Below, piece by piece: positions 26,701 to 41,700 of a DNA stretch of 64,000 nucleotides. Numbering within the stretch: position 1 is the first letter of the stretch; each line of letters starts with the position of its first letter. The notes beneath the pieces were generated by a model. The model made no database searches. It saw only the letters and a list, made by a program, of their open reading frames with translations, and was not told the DNA's origin. A program made the translations under genes and the position numbers. Origin of the DNA: Apostichopus japonicus (Eukaryota; Echinodermata; Holothuroidea; Aspidochirotida; Stichopodidae); contig NC_092583.1 in assembly GCF_037975245.1 (NCBI RefSeq), forward strand, positions 15,979,264-16,043,263. Reading direction: 5' to 3'.

Positions 26701-29700
26701 TCTTGAACATAAACGATATATATATATATATATTTATCACTTTGCAACTAAGCACTCTTGATTTTAAACTTATCAAAAAGAAAGGGGAATCCCCTCAAAG
26801 CCACAGCATCTGCCACTGGTGGGTAGGCTAGATGATGAAGGCTAAAAATGGGGATATTCAAGCAAAAACATGTTGAAATACCAGTGATCTAGTGTTTATT
26901 AACCGATCTGTAAAACATTATCAAGAAGACCAGTGTCCTTAAATGTCCTTTGAACTTTTGACTTAAAAAATATAAACGTTTGGAGGATGTCATGGGGTTT
27001 CTTTTCAAAATGTATACTAGCGCTGACCTAAGTGAAAAGAACAATGTTATTCTTGAGCTTTTGCCACAGACTATTGCAAGTAAATAATGTCAGCGAATCT
27101 ACAATAACAAGGAAGGCAATATAGTTTTTTTAAATTTAGAAATGCAGACAAGAAAAACATCAAGAATGAGGACTTGTTTTCATAGCTCCTAGTTGGTTGG
27201 AAAATTGCCATTGAAGCAAAAATTTGGTAAATATTTCTGCCATACAGTAATGTCATCCACTATAAAGCTCTAAAATTGTACTTACCCAAAGGCAATTAGC
27301 TGTTTGCACACTGCACCAAAATCTGAACACTTTAGAGACACTCTCTGTCTCGATGACAAAGGTCATAAACTACCAAACTTTGCCAGATGTGTTGTATGAC
27401 AACGTTAATAGCTATTGTGAACTGTGACATTTAATTACAACACCTGTCTAAACACATATTCAGCCCGGGAAATACCAGTTGACCCCGTATAACGACTTGG
27501 CATGAAAGGATGTCAATTTAAACTGTTCCGTTCAGGAAGTTCATCTTACTGATAAGATTGGTTGCCCTTTAAAGATCTGCTATGTATCTGACACATACAA
27601 AGAACAAAAGAAAACGATCTATGTTCTCTGTAATTTGAAATTTGTTGTGACCTAGAACGTTTAGATGGAGGTTGGTGAGACAGATTTTAAAAAAAATAAA
27701 AAATTGTTAGTTGTTTGCACCACAAATGCTTAACCCGTGCCAGCTGATGTTTATTATAAAGACAGGTTTATGTGTAGGCCTACCTCGTCCATTACCAACG
27801 GACGGAATACATGAAATTATGGATCATCATATCAGTTAGTTAGAGATAACTCACGTATCAAGATATTGAGATATTATAAGAAAGGCTTATCTGGAGCGAG
27901 CGGTTAGACATGTAACATAGAAACTCACCCAGTAGAGTTTGTGTTTCTAACTAGTAATTTGCATATTGAGCAGTAATTTGCATATTGAGCAGGTAAATAC
28001 ATTCTTAAATATGCTTGACAGGTATTTGTAGTCTGGTGAGAAATGTATATTTTGTATTGTCTTCCAAGGTGTGAGGGTGGGGGGTACCTTAGGGCTCGAA
28101 TTACACTTATATCATATATTAGCTTTTAATTAAGGTAAAACAGTGCACGTTTTTTAAAGGTTCTTTTTTTTTTTTTTTTTTATGATTATTATTTTTTTTT
28201 ATGTGTGTGAACTACATGAAGGCATTATTTGGTTGAAATAATATCAATATCGACTTAGCTTGAGACTTTAACATGTATGGATACTGTTAATGATAAATTA
28301 CTTCACAACCAACCCAGAAAGTGTCTTCGAAAATAATTTAAAATATGCACCTTGTTAACATTGACACTATGTCCTACATTGAAGTGTCATGAATATTTGG
28401 ATATTTGAGACCCTGTAATCCCTTCCCCCTATATCCATGGCCCCTCCACTGACCCACTCCCCCCCCCCCCCCGGCACTACTGATTGAATGAGGCAGAACA
28501 CAGAATATCACATCACTAACCGGAGCATACGTGTTTTTCTCATCCATGGGACTTAAATTTCAAAACATAACTTACAAATTGAAACTGTTGTGGATTTTGT
28601 TTTGTACTAAATGTGTGTAAAAGGTATTAAAAGTTTGGTCAGATGCAGTTCTTATCTTTTTTTCATTTTAAGTGTTTAGAGGATCAGACTTTTGTATCTC
28701 CAAGCATATGTGGCCTCTGATCACTCTCTTTCTAAGTTCAGTAAAATAATATTGTGTGGTGGGTGTACTCTTTGTCTTTCTCCTGCTTGGTCCATAGCCC
28801 CATGATTGTAGGCCCTCTAAATAATGTTTTTAGCACAAGATCACGTCTGGGACCACATTGGACTCTCTCTCTACTCATTACCCTGACACTCTAATGAACA
28901 GTCACCGTCAAACTGCCATTTTATTGTCCCAATAATTCATTTGTGTGAGTCTAGCTAAAGGAAGCCTCGGCTTACTTTGAGCACCAGCTTCAAAGAACAG
29001 TTGCGGCAATATTTAGTTGGGATGTTGAGGATTTCATTGGCTCAACTTTGGCTGCCCTACTGCTTAATCATCCAGAGATTATTATATTCACTTAAAGGAG
29101 AGTCCAAGGGAAAGACACACCGACTAGTTGCTCAAATTCTTCGTTCTTAGGTCGGTAGTAATCTCGCAACATTCTTTCAATTCTATCACTGATGACTGGG
29201 TGTGGGAAGGTTTCATCATCTGTAGTTATGCTTCGCATGGTGCGTGCCTTGACTTTCACACCCAGTCCATCGGCCGTGAACATTTCCCGAGTGTAAAGGG
29301 GATCAAGCCCCACAAACTGCTCCACAGATTGAAGGGTTCCCAAGAGGTTTCTCTTCATGTCACTGTTATCGATAATCAAAAATTGACTCCTGTCGAAATA
29401 CTTCAGCCATTCTTTAAAGTGTAAGGCATAGTCGCCTGTGTAGACAAAGGGACTACTGCTGTTGATGGCCGTTGACCCGTTTGTGGTCACCTCGGCAGTA
29501 AACCGCTCGGTCTCCAATTTTGCGCTCTGCCTCATCCGCCATTGCCGTTTGGTCCTCATGATCGCAGTGAAGCGGAAGTCTGATAACAGACGTTTCACAG
29601 GGTCCCGTACCAGCAAGATGAATTTGATGTTTCGGGGTAGCTCCCTCTTCATGTTTCTAGGAGCGGACTTGGTCACAAAGTATCTTGGAGTTTTCTCAAA

Positions 29701-32700
29701 TAGCAATTGATCCTTCCTTGGAATTGCCAGTCGGGACTCGTACCAGCTTACGTTGTGTTTATCGTACCTGTCGTAGTAATGCACCTCGTAGCCTGTCACA
29801 CACATCTGCGGATGAAACTCCAGGTAGAACTTCAGTGCATTTGTGCCACATTTTTTAGCGCCGATCAAGATTACATCCGGTAGCCTGCTCGCATAGCCTT
29901 CTCTCTTCATGACTTCCATAGAAATATCGACTGGGATCGCTCCTTCAAAGCTAGCATTGCGTTGCAGGTCCCGCAGCTGCCTGACGATGTTCTCTCGAGC
30001 GATCCGCTTCAGTCGCAGCTCTGTCCGTGCTCCTATCGACTTTCTTAGAAACAGTGCATCACTTTCATTCAAGAGATGATTCCTCTCGATATGTAAATTT
30101 AAACGACTAGCGGTCGTAGTAGAGGTCACAGGGGAGGTTTCTCTAACGAGGAGCAAATCGGGAGATGTTTTTAATCGTACTATCGTATGCTTTCTGTAGG
30201 AAAATAATAAAATATTGCATAATGCTAGTGAAGCAATCACAAGTAATTGAATACAGTTTTTCCTATGAACTGCCATTTCCTGACGAGGAGACGCGGCCAG
30301 TTCTATTTGCATCACAGGTTATCTCTGCGTATTGCACCACTTTAAGGCATCCAAGGTGCAAACAGATTCTGCTTCTTGAGGATAAATTATCTCCATAAAT
30401 GTTGAAAGCAGGACAAGTTGGTTCAAAACTTATCCAGTGAAAAAGCCAACTATCAGAGAGGATTGTACTGTTGCCTGTACCATGGCTATCACAAGTGTGT
30501 ACCATGTATGTACATCCTGTCTTGTGTCCAACGGAAGCATAGGCTTGTCATCCTTGCTTTGCAGGCTGACAATTTCCCTTGGGTGTGTGTTTACCTCAGT
30601 GGACTGGATCCTGTATGTATACTGTAATGTGGTCTGGTTCACATTATCTCCAGATGCATTACTTGGTAGATATGTGGTTCAGGGTACATACACACATACA
30701 TACATGACCCAAACTAGTCTTTATTATAGACCTAATGCTGAGGTCAACATAACTTCACCAGGATCTGTTGACATCATCCAGATTAAGCTCTCCGTTTTCC
30801 TGCATTAATTAAAAGATGAATAAAATGATTAACAAGTTATTCAAAAGTGATAATTAATCAACTGATCATTTAGTGTTTGTTGATTTTGCAATGTGATGAA
30901 GTTGCTTCCCATCAAATTATGTGAGCGGTTTCTAAGTTTGGTCAAAGGGAAGTCCTGGGAGGGTCTGAAAGTCTGGGAGATGCAAGTCTGCAAGTCTGGG
31001 TGAAGCAAGTCTGCAAGTCTGGGTGATGAAAGTCTGGGTGATGCAAGTCTGCAAGTCTGGGTGATGCAAGTCTGCAAGTCTGGGTGATGCAAGTCTACAG
31101 GTCTGGGTGATACAAGTATGCAAGTCTGGGTGATGAAAGTCTACAAGTCTGGGTGATGCAAGTATGCAAGTCTGGGTGATGCAAGTCTGGGTGATGCAAG
31201 TCTGGGTGATGCAAGTTTGCAAGTCTGGGTGATGCAAGTCTGGGTGATACAAGTCTGGGTGGTGAAATTCTACAAGTCTGGGTGATGAAAGTCTACAAGT
31301 CCGGGTGATGAAAGTCTACAAGTCCGGGTGATGCAAGTCTACAAGTCTGGGTGATGCAAGTCTGGGTGATACAAGTATGCAAGTCTGGGTGATGAAAGTC
31401 TACAAGTCTGGGTGATTCAAGTCTGCAAGTCTGGGTGATGCAAGTCTGGGTGATGGAAGTCTACAGGTCTGGGTGATGCAAGTCTACAAGTCTGGGTGAT
31501 GCAAGTCTGGGTGATGCAAGTCTGCAAGTCTGGGTGATACAAGTCTGGGTGGTGAAATTCTACAAGTCTGGGTGATGAAAGTCTACAAGTCCGGGTGATG
31601 CAAGTTTACAAGTCTGGGTGGTGAAATTCTGCAAGTCTGGGTGATGAAAGTCTACAAGTCTGGGTGAAGCAAGTCTGCAAGTCTGGGTGATGCAAGTCTG
31701 CAAGTCTGGGTGGTGAAATTCTGCAAGTCTGGGTGAAGCAAGTCTACAAGTCTGGGTGATGAAAGTATGCAAGTCTGGGTGAAAGTGCTCTCTTTGCAAG
31801 AAGACATCACAATTGATCAGCTATTTCATTATCAAAAATTCCAAATTAGATTGCAATTGAGAATTTAATCAAGCCACTCCCTCACAGAGCTTCTTTTTTT
31901 TCAAAAAGACAAAAAAACCTAAGGTTAATGAGGATGTTATCCAAAGATTCTGTTGTCTTTTTTGAGCAACAATTTGTGGCCCAATACTTTTTCACATTAC
32001 TGTTTCTAATAATGAATAAAAACAGCAAATTAGAAATCATCAAAAATGTTTGACTTTTTGCTTCAGTTTTAAGAAATAATCTCAACTGAGAAAAATTACC
32101 GAACTACAACATTGTTTGGGGATTTTAGTATCAAGTAGCAGACTCAAAACTTAATCCAAATGAACTCAAAGAGCTGCCTTAAATGATGTCTTCTTCAGAT
32201 GGCACACATTGATTGTGTCAAATGTTGAAATAAATATATGCCACACGCTACCCAGGGTCAGGACCACATGTATAGGGCATCATTTTATTGCCAAACGATT
32301 GAGCTGTTATAGTTGAAATGTCCTTGAACATGAGATAAGTCTTTTATCTGCTGGGTTGTATTATTCACTAAACAAATTTTGAGCTCTATGACTGCAGAAT
32401 GCATTGGCACCTGAAATAATAAAGAAACTCAGGGGTAAAAAACATTCCATATGTAACACATCTTCAAGGAAGACTCAACAACAATGATTATAATAAGCAA
32501 AAGAAGCATTTGAGTGAAAACATTTTCGGATGGACAATTTCCACAGTTAGTTTGGAAGGAATTTTTACACTTCAAGTTTATAAGGTTAACCAGAGCAAAA
32601 GTTCACTGTAAATAAAAACAACATTAATCCACAGAATTTTGTGTTTGTTCAAAGTTCCCTGAAAATGTAGGAATTATGACTATTTAATAATGGGATAACA

Positions 32701-35700
32701 GCGTGATGCTAAAACGACATGGATTTTTTCTTGTTTATAAAATGCTAAAATGCTGCTAGCCTAATAATCATTTGATGTTTTAGTACTTTGAATGCATTTA
32801 ATAGTCTAGCAGCTGTAATATTCCAGTGAAATTTTAGGTAAAAAAACATGATTAATGGTAAATATGATACTATAAACAAAATAATAGAATGGTAACAGCG
32901 TGACGGAAACAGTATGACCTAACGCTCATTTCATGATATGGGTACAATAAGAAGTGTTTAAATGTACTTTTCTACGCTCTGGAAAAATGTCCATGTTTAT
33001 TATATTGTGGATTAATGTGCACAAACACAGATTAAGTATTCGAGGAGAAATAGATCAAGTTTATGTTTTATAAGTGTATGTACAATTATACAGAGGCACA
33101 AATGTTTACATCATTGATCAATGTGGGTCACAAATGGCAAATGTGAGACATACTTCATGAAATAAGAAGTATGTCAATGTAAATTTCTATGCTCTGGAAA
33201 AAAACTTCAATGTGCACAAACACAAACTAAGTATTGAAAGAGAAAATGGGTCAAGTTTTGAGTGTATGTTTTGAATATTAACAAACCATTACTGGGGATT
33301 TGATATTTCTTTCTTGTTTACATTAACTTAATCAGAAGTACAGTGAGATTCTCTAAAGTTGTAAATGAATAAGTATAACAAACACACATTGCAAAAGCTT
33401 ATTTAGGCAAAATAATCTTGCATAAAAAGTGTATAAACATCAACATATTTAGATACAAATTTTACATCTGAAAACTTCACACTTGTCTTTAAGCTTTAAT
33501 TTGATACTCAAAATTTATAAACATCTAGGACAGTTTTGAAAATAGGGTAGTCTAGTGATCATGTCCACCTTCGTGTGTAATTGCCCTAATTTGAGCTTGT
33601 TTGAAATATAAATGAATGAGTTGAAACTCAACTTGATGAAGTTTCATTAAAAAGTTATGAAGTATTGAATATTAGCAAAACCAAGCTAACAAACCTGCCT
33701 ATGTATGTGGCAGTTGTTTGCTTTAGAAATTTTAAAAAAATTGAAAGGAATTTAGGTCCTACCACCATTTCTTATACAGTCACTTAAAAGGTATCTATGT
33801 AATTGGTTCTCCAAGCAATGAAGTTAAAGTATCTTCCATAGATATCCATCACTTTTGAATTGATTATAATAGATATTCATATTTCGACCTTATTATCTTC
33901 AGACCTTGGCAAAACATTACAGATACCTGCAATAGTTGTAACAGCAGTCTACCATTCACATGATAGAATAGATGTTTGAATTAAAGTACTTGGGATGCAG
34001 TGTTTTCCATATGATTAATTTTTTAATTCATTCTTTTACCTTGTTGTTTTCCTCTCTCAAAGTTTATATTATAGTTCTGTACATATCATAAAAAGAAATT
34101 TACACATTCCTATTCTCTGAAAGTTTGTTGTAAATAAGGAGATCACAACAAATTAGAAGCCAAATATCTGATGTACAATCTGTTTTCATGGAAGATACGA
34201 AATCGTTCTGACTTGTTTTGTTATTCGAAAAGTTGATCTCTAAGACGGAAACAAATAACCTTTAAGTTTGAATTGCCTAGAGTACTACTGACACGCTTTC
34301 ACAAGTTTACAAATGGCAGTCCAAGGCTGCTGTGTGTTTCCAGTGCTGTCCTTTAGATTTTGCTTTATTACCATGACGATTTACTTAAATATTGATCATT
34401 ATATTTTCTGTACTAAGTACAGGTAGGGAGTCCATTCTTGTCGCATTCTTGATATTTGCCTCTGTTACATACCGAACCAATTAGATTTGTAAATTTTCTC
34501 TTCGTCTGTTTGTTTTAAATGAGCTTAATTTGATAAAGGTTCACAAATCATAATTTAATCTTGAAGGAGAAGTAGAATCTGTAATCAGAGAAATAGCTGT
34601 AGAAGTAGCTGAAGGAGAAGTAGCTGTTGATATCAACAAATTTTAATTGTTGAGTGTAGTATTTGAGGGTTGATATCAAGTTCCAATTTATATTGTTGAG
34701 TACAAAGTATCTATAAATATCTGTCTTAATTCCTAATTAGCATTTTGCATTTTAGTGTACCGTAGTTTCACATAAACTTTGTAAGATTACTTCAATTAAT
34801 TCTTTGCTATGTGTAATTTAGTTTCTAATATTTTATTGCACTGTTTGAGAATAAACATGAAAACTTTATACATGTCTTTCAAAAAAAAAAAACCAGTAGA
34901 GATCGAATAAGTTATACAATCTCTTAAATCGTTTCAATAAGTCCTAAAAAGATCCCAGACAATTACGGTCCTCTCCCACCTTCCCTACCCCCCCTTATTT
35001 CCCCATCCTCACATCCCCTCTCCCCAGCCATAAAACTGTCCAGTAGCTAGTAATTAACAACTACTGTAGTAGTATCAATTGCAGCATGTAAAAAATTGTT
35101 GTGATGGCAAATTGAAATAAAAAATTTAATTTCCCGAAAATTTCCCTTGTAAACTCGTAAGAGAATCTTAAAGACTTTATCTATGACTCCATATATTGTA
35201 ATTGCTCTAAATGTACTTCATAAAATTTGACTGATTGAAGTTTTTTTCTCAAATTACCTGTAATGAGAAAATTCCAACAAGTCAATAGTCTTGAAATTTT
35301 CTAACTTTTTTTTTATAAAGAATTTTGATAAGAATTTGGAGCATCGTAAAGAGAATTTGTATACAGGTCAGTAATAAATCAAAGGAGACTACTACTCAAA
35401 CCTACAGTATAGTTCACATAGTAGTACTATGTGAGCCAGCATGAACAGTTACCAGTACATTATAACGTTACCTAGCTTTCAAGTTTCTTTGACGATATGA
35501 GTGAAAACTTCAAACTACTACTCACCGACATCTGCCACGCTTCCCCTGTTAGCAGCATGCGCTTGTCAGGAACTGTGTGTGAAAACTAGTGAATGCTTGT
35601 AACACTACCACCTCTAACCTCCATATATACACCAATGATCATGCTATATTACAAGGTCACTGATACACAGTGGTGGTTGAAATGAATTCCATGTATTAAA

Positions 35701-38700
35701 ACAGTACTTTACTGTAGCATTATGGATGAGGATATTACTCTTGTGGGTAAATATACAGGGATATGGCTGATTGTTTTTATGTACATTATGTAAATATAAA
35801 TGTGCTCAGAGAGAGAGAATTGTTGTACTAGGAGTGTGACATGTGGTGGCAACTTATCATTGCATGTTGGATGGACTGTAGTGGTATGGTGGTGGGAGAA
35901 ACAGCTTGAGATTAAATAGGTTAAGATGTGTACAGTATGTGTAGTTGTTTCTTCTGCATTGGTTTGTAAACACTGGTGGATAAATGACACAGTTGGTCTG
36001 CACAGGAGATACAACTTAGTGAGTAAATGAACCTTATTACTTTGATGGACTAATGTCTTTTGAGGTCAACCGAGTTCAGTCTGAAATTCATTGTAAGTAA
36101 GAGTGATAAATCTCAAAGCCAAACTTGGAAGAACTTCATATGTAGATAGTACAGCACCATAGTGTATGGAGAGGTCAAAGGTTATATGGAGACATCCAGA
36201 AGTCAAAGTGTGAAGACCCTCTATGTATGATACCGCCAAAGGTAAACTCTTGATTAAACTTGCTTAGTTTGGAGGTTATAGGTCATTTGAAGTCAGTAGT
36301 TCAGACAGCTTGTATTAAAACACAATAAAAACCCTGATCACTTGAAGGTTACAACGGTTAAAACTTGATAAAAAATATTGATTATTTGATCAATATTGTC
36401 AACAAATCTTAGGACACTTTAAGAAAGAAAATGAAGATTAACAAAGACTTAGACATTTGTATGTACAATGTAGTTTATTGCCCCAGACAGTTCTGTCAAT
36501 GGTATTACTTAATATGTTAAAAAAAAAACCAAAAAGAATTGGCTACTTTAACTACTGTAAAGTATTTGAAATGATATGCATACCACAATATAGTTCATGA
36601 ACTTGTCGGTTTTTACTTCAAATAATAGAGTTAAAGACAACAATTCTTACAAAATAGGAATTAAGTATCAATTTGCCTTAAAAAAAAATTAAAAAATGAT
36701 CAAATTCAACCCAGAAAACTGCTTTAAAAACAGTTGAATGACTTTATAGAGCAGTGTAAAATGGAATGATTTCAACTTGTCACCATGTTAACAGTGTACT
36801 TTGAACAGCTTGTCAAACCCGTTAGAGTTAAGTACATACCAGTGTACATTAGTTACGCGGAGTTATTAAAATTGCAGCGTTTTATTAATATTTTTTGATG
36901 ATCAAATACAACTGTAATGGAAGACCAGACTGTACAGATAATTAAATTAAGATACTTATTTACTTAAATGATATTATCTTAATATTTTAATAAGGAAAAA
37001 GTAGTTTTGAAATAGTTGAAGTGATCTTGTCATTAATAACAGTGCATTGTACTATTTTGAAAAAAAAGGCAGAAAAAAAGAAAAAGTAATGGGTCAGGAG
37101 AAGCTCTTTGCAGGACCATTGCATCTCATAAAATTAAAGTATAACACAATTGGAGAAAGTTATAACATTTGATAACAACATCATACCATAATTATTTGTG
37201 ATAGGAATTTCTCGGTCTGAGGTAAATATCTGCTGTCACAATATTATCAATGCCCATGAAAACCTGTTATCTAGGTCACAAGTAGTACGTTCCCTTTTGT
37301 TGTCCCTGTTGAGGCCTCAAGGAGTGCCCCCTTCAGCCATGTCCAATCAACAGTCAGTGCTCGTTGTCATCATCACATTGGTTCATATCTGGTAGTTATA
37401 CGAAAGTTCACACACAAGTTGCAATATCTGAATGCAGACCTAGTAGTACTGTAAACATTATATACATTATATGCTATTATATACAATAGTGTATACAAAT
37501 TAGTCTGTAATTATTGAAGAAGAGATCTTTTGAAACATATTTTGCATAAGTTTTAAGTCAAACTTTGCACTAGTTTTAACCACCTTGACTAATTGTGTTT
37601 TCTAATCATGTAGGTTATTGTTTGTCTGACCAAACCACACATGTCGACCTATTCAACTGGCCAGTGCTTCTGTATGCACTTTCATGCGGCGTGTTTGCTT
37701 GTATGTGATCGCTTTCGTGCGATGGCGTTATTTTGATTCAGAGATCTGTCTACAGTACAGATCACACACATTAGGAATGACTTGAAAATGCCTAGATCTT
37801 CACAAAATTCTGGAGAGCCTTATTACTAAATGATACCACAGTGGTGACTGCATGTCCTCTTAAAATTGCCTCCATCAACACTGTGAATAGTCCTTCCGAA
37901 AAAAAAACAAGATAAATGATTCCATGCACATATCATTCATTGACTGGCAGGTCATTAAAGTATTAAATATAGTGTCGAATAGCTTCCAACCATATTCGAA
38001 CTGGTAAGAGGAGTATAGGAACCCTGAACACAAAATCTGTAACTTAAAAATTCCCCTCAGGCACATCAAAAAGACAATGAGTTAATTTACTGTACTTTGT
38101 GCAACACAGAATGTAGTAAGTTGATTAGCCGAATGGCTATTACGGCCTGTAGATATATCAGACCTCTTTATTTGAAAATCTTGATCACTCAAACGACTCA
38201 CTACTTCATTCATTGAGCTTCACTTAATTGCACTGCCTTCTTTTTATGGCCATTGCCTACAAATTAAAAAGGCCTACCTATCTTTAAAGGGTAGACCAAG
38301 GGAAAGACCTTCCTGCAAGGCGCTCAAATTCTAAATTTTTAGGTCGATAGTAATCTCTGAGCACTTTATTGACCTCTTTGCTCACAGCAGGATAAGGTAA
38401 CTTGGGGTCTTTGGTATTCTTAGCTGTTATATTATTCTTGCCTACTTTAACACTCATCCCATCGGCAGCAAACACATCTCTCGTGTATAAGTGATCGATG
38501 CCGAGAAACCTCTCGACGGAGTGAAGCGTCTCCACCACATTAGCTTTCATCTCGCTATTTTCGATGATCAAAAATTGACCGGGCTTGAAATACTTCAACC
38601 ATTCCTTAAAGTGCAAGGCATAGTCGCTGGTGTAGACGAATGGATGGCTGCTGTTGATGGCCGACTCCGCCGTCATTATTTCAGAAATCAGCAGCTTGGC

Positions 38701-41700
38701 CTGGGATTCTGCACTCTGTTTACGTCGCCACGTTTTCTTCGTTTCCAAAATCGTCGTGAATCGAAAGTCCGATATTAGGCGCTCTACGGGATCCCGAACA
38801 CTGAGGATGAATTTAATGTTACTGGCGAGTTCTCTCTTTATATCGCTAGGCGCCGACTTGGTCACAAAATATTTAGGAGTCTTCTCAAGTACCAGTTGGC
38901 CCTTTTTGGGAATACGCAGACGGGACTTGTACCATTGGACATCGTATTGGTCGTGCCTGTCGTAGTAGTGAACCTCATTGCCAGTCACGCACAGCTGGGG
39001 ATGAAATTCTAGGTAGAATTTAAGAGCATTTGTGCCAGTTTTCTTTGCTCCGATCATGATCACGTCAGGCAGTCTACTCTTTATCCCTTCCTCATGTAGG
39101 ATCTTCTTCACTACAGTTGCTGGAAGGGTTCCATTCAACCCTCTGGTCGATTGAGCACGTCGCAGCCTCTTCAACAGTAATTGTTTTATCGGTGGTAGTA
39201 AACGGCTGTCGATGGTTTTGCCGACAGCATTCCTGACAAATTCGTTCTCCTGCGGAGTCAGTGGGTTGTACCACACATACTGCATATGCAGATGCTTTTT
39301 TGCCTTCGTCCTCCTTCTTGGTTGAGGATGATGGTTTGAGAGTATCACCTGAAATATCACCACTACAGCTATTGTCAATAAAATCAAACCAAACAGCGGT
39401 TTGCGCCATTGCCTTGTCATTTGGGCAAGATTCATGTCCAGATTGTGAGTTGTTCGTTTCTTTTCTCCGTTGTTAAACTGTCTCCTCTCTCTCTCTCTGT
39501 GAAAGATGCGCATCAACTGCAGGGTAAACCGTGCATCTAAACTGGCATCAACAATCTTTGCAATTATCCTGACATAATTCCCTCTTCATGATTGGTGCTG
39601 TTGTACTGTATTGGTCAGGTTGCTGATAGATACATACACACCCCAATCTGCTTATTCATTACCATACATGTATATATATTTAGCGGAATAATTCCTGTAC
39701 TAGAAAGGTGGTACAATTGACTCTGTAACACCAAAATTTTTGCAATCAATATTTTGACCAGTTTCCCTAGATGAGGAATAAGTTGACACGTCGTCATTGA
39801 TTCTACTGAGTGCTTTGTTTATGCACTACTAAAGGACAGGTTCTGTAAAGTGTTATAGGCAATGCAATATTTCTTTGTTCAATTGTAATGGTGTAAAAAA
39901 CACCTGTTTTGTGATTTGCCTGTAACTAGATTTTAAACCAAAATATGTGAAATATTACTCATAATAGTTGGCACATAATTTAAGTATCAGATCTTCCTTA
40001 GTTTTCCATATAGGGACTTGGAGGTATTTTTATGTAAGATCTTGACTAACGATGCAAGGAAAATATACTGTCCAAAAGTCCTCCTGTTTTCTGGGAAGGC
40101 AGCTACTGTTGTTGTGTAGGAGCCTGGCTGTGAACAGGGAGTTGTAACAGTTCCCTGGTGCGAGCCAAATGTAGCCTAGTTAGTAAGGTCATTTTCATAT
40201 ATGCCATATAATGGAATATTCAACTAGACATACAGTGATGTAAAGAAGCTGTTTTTTTATTTCCTGCAGTGCTTGTTTGCCTGACTGTTTCAAGGCTATG
40301 GGTTTAATGTCCTTGTTTTATGCACCGGTTTACGTAAAAACCACAATAACAATTAGGGACATGTACATACATTCACCACCAACACCACAGGTTCCAGATA
40401 CAGTATGGCTTGGGGTGATGAAACCGTTAGTACTAGTGTTGGAACCGCTTTAACCACTGCTTTACCCTACTGAAAATAACAGTCTATTTATGTACACCAC
40501 TGACACGTATACTATACTATACCAATGCAATTCAGAAGTTTGAATAGTTTCAAGTCGATGAACCAAGAGTCCATTACTTTTTGAAATGTCTGATTTGCTC
40601 ATTTTGCATGTTATTCCAAAGGTTTCTTCCGATTATTTGAAATAAAATGAGTCTAAGAGGCTTTAATCGTCTGCTATTTTCACCCTTCCAGGAGGCCTTG
40701 CAAGAACTGAATGAATTGAAACAGATTACTCCTAATGAATCCATGATTTACTTCCTGATGGGCAAAGTAAGTATATGTATGTCCTAAACCATGGGACTCC
40801 CTGTGGGTAGCCATGGTTACAACAAGATGTCACAATGACCCTCCTTATGGCTAGGATGACCTCTAGTGAAAATTTAATAACAGTGCAAATATTTTGAAAT
40901 TGATTCTGTCAAATTTCATTTGTTGAAGGTTAGTCTGTGGTTGCCCCCAAAAAGTACCTCTCTTTAAGTTGCTGTGAAATTACCACACACAAGAAAAAGA
41001 GAGAAAAGAAAAACTGTTTGGCTTAAAAGTCTCACAGAGGGTTGATTTGGAGGGGAAGGTGTCTCTTCCCATGCAAATGCCCTCATGGTGGCAATAAGGG
41101 AGGTCAAAGGTGACTCTTGTATATTTGGGAGTTTTCTTAACTATGCACAACTGAGACAATAGGGTCAGTTTCTGAGTTGGAGCTTTTAAGTATTCAATCA
41201 GCCATTATGTAAATGGTTCTATCCAACTTTTCTCAAATAATTTTGTTCGATACCCCTTTACTTAAGTAGCAAGCATTTTGAAGACTGTATAACTGGCTGA
41301 AATCTAGGCACACGCTAGAACCATGCCGAGAAGAGAATCTGTATAACTGCATTGGGATTATCTGTGGATCAAAGAATATTTTACTTGGTATTGAAAATCA
41401 ACTTTTTGACTGTTACAAATCAAATCTCAGTTTGTGTAATAATTATGTTGTTTTAATATTTTCAGGTTTACAATAAGCTAGGCCAAACTCATTTGGCCCT
41501 TGCCAGTTTCTCATGGGCCCATGACTTGGACCCCAAAGGATCTATGAGTCCAGTGAAGGAAGCCCTGGATAAACACTACCTCCCAGACGATGACAATAGC
41601 TCCCAAGACCTCGATGAGGAGACTTATGAAGGCAAGTCGGAAGGCAAAAACTTAGGACAGGGGCACTTGCAGGAAGCCTAAGGATTGATTTGATCATGAA

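Noticed and set aside
30437-30808. Open frame of about 120 codons with several Cys and hydrophobic stretches
   Set aside because: It lies upstream of a minus-strand gene, has no splice or family evidence, and equally long frames occur on the other strand.
30932-31799. Long repeat-encoded frames (HHPDLQTC type) on the minus strand
   Set aside because: They are produced by a minisatellite whose unit is a multiple of three; there is no start context or conserved neighbour.
32880-33260. Possible tandem gene fragment
   Set aside because: The repeated text is AT-rich with stops in all frames; it is just a diverged duplication.
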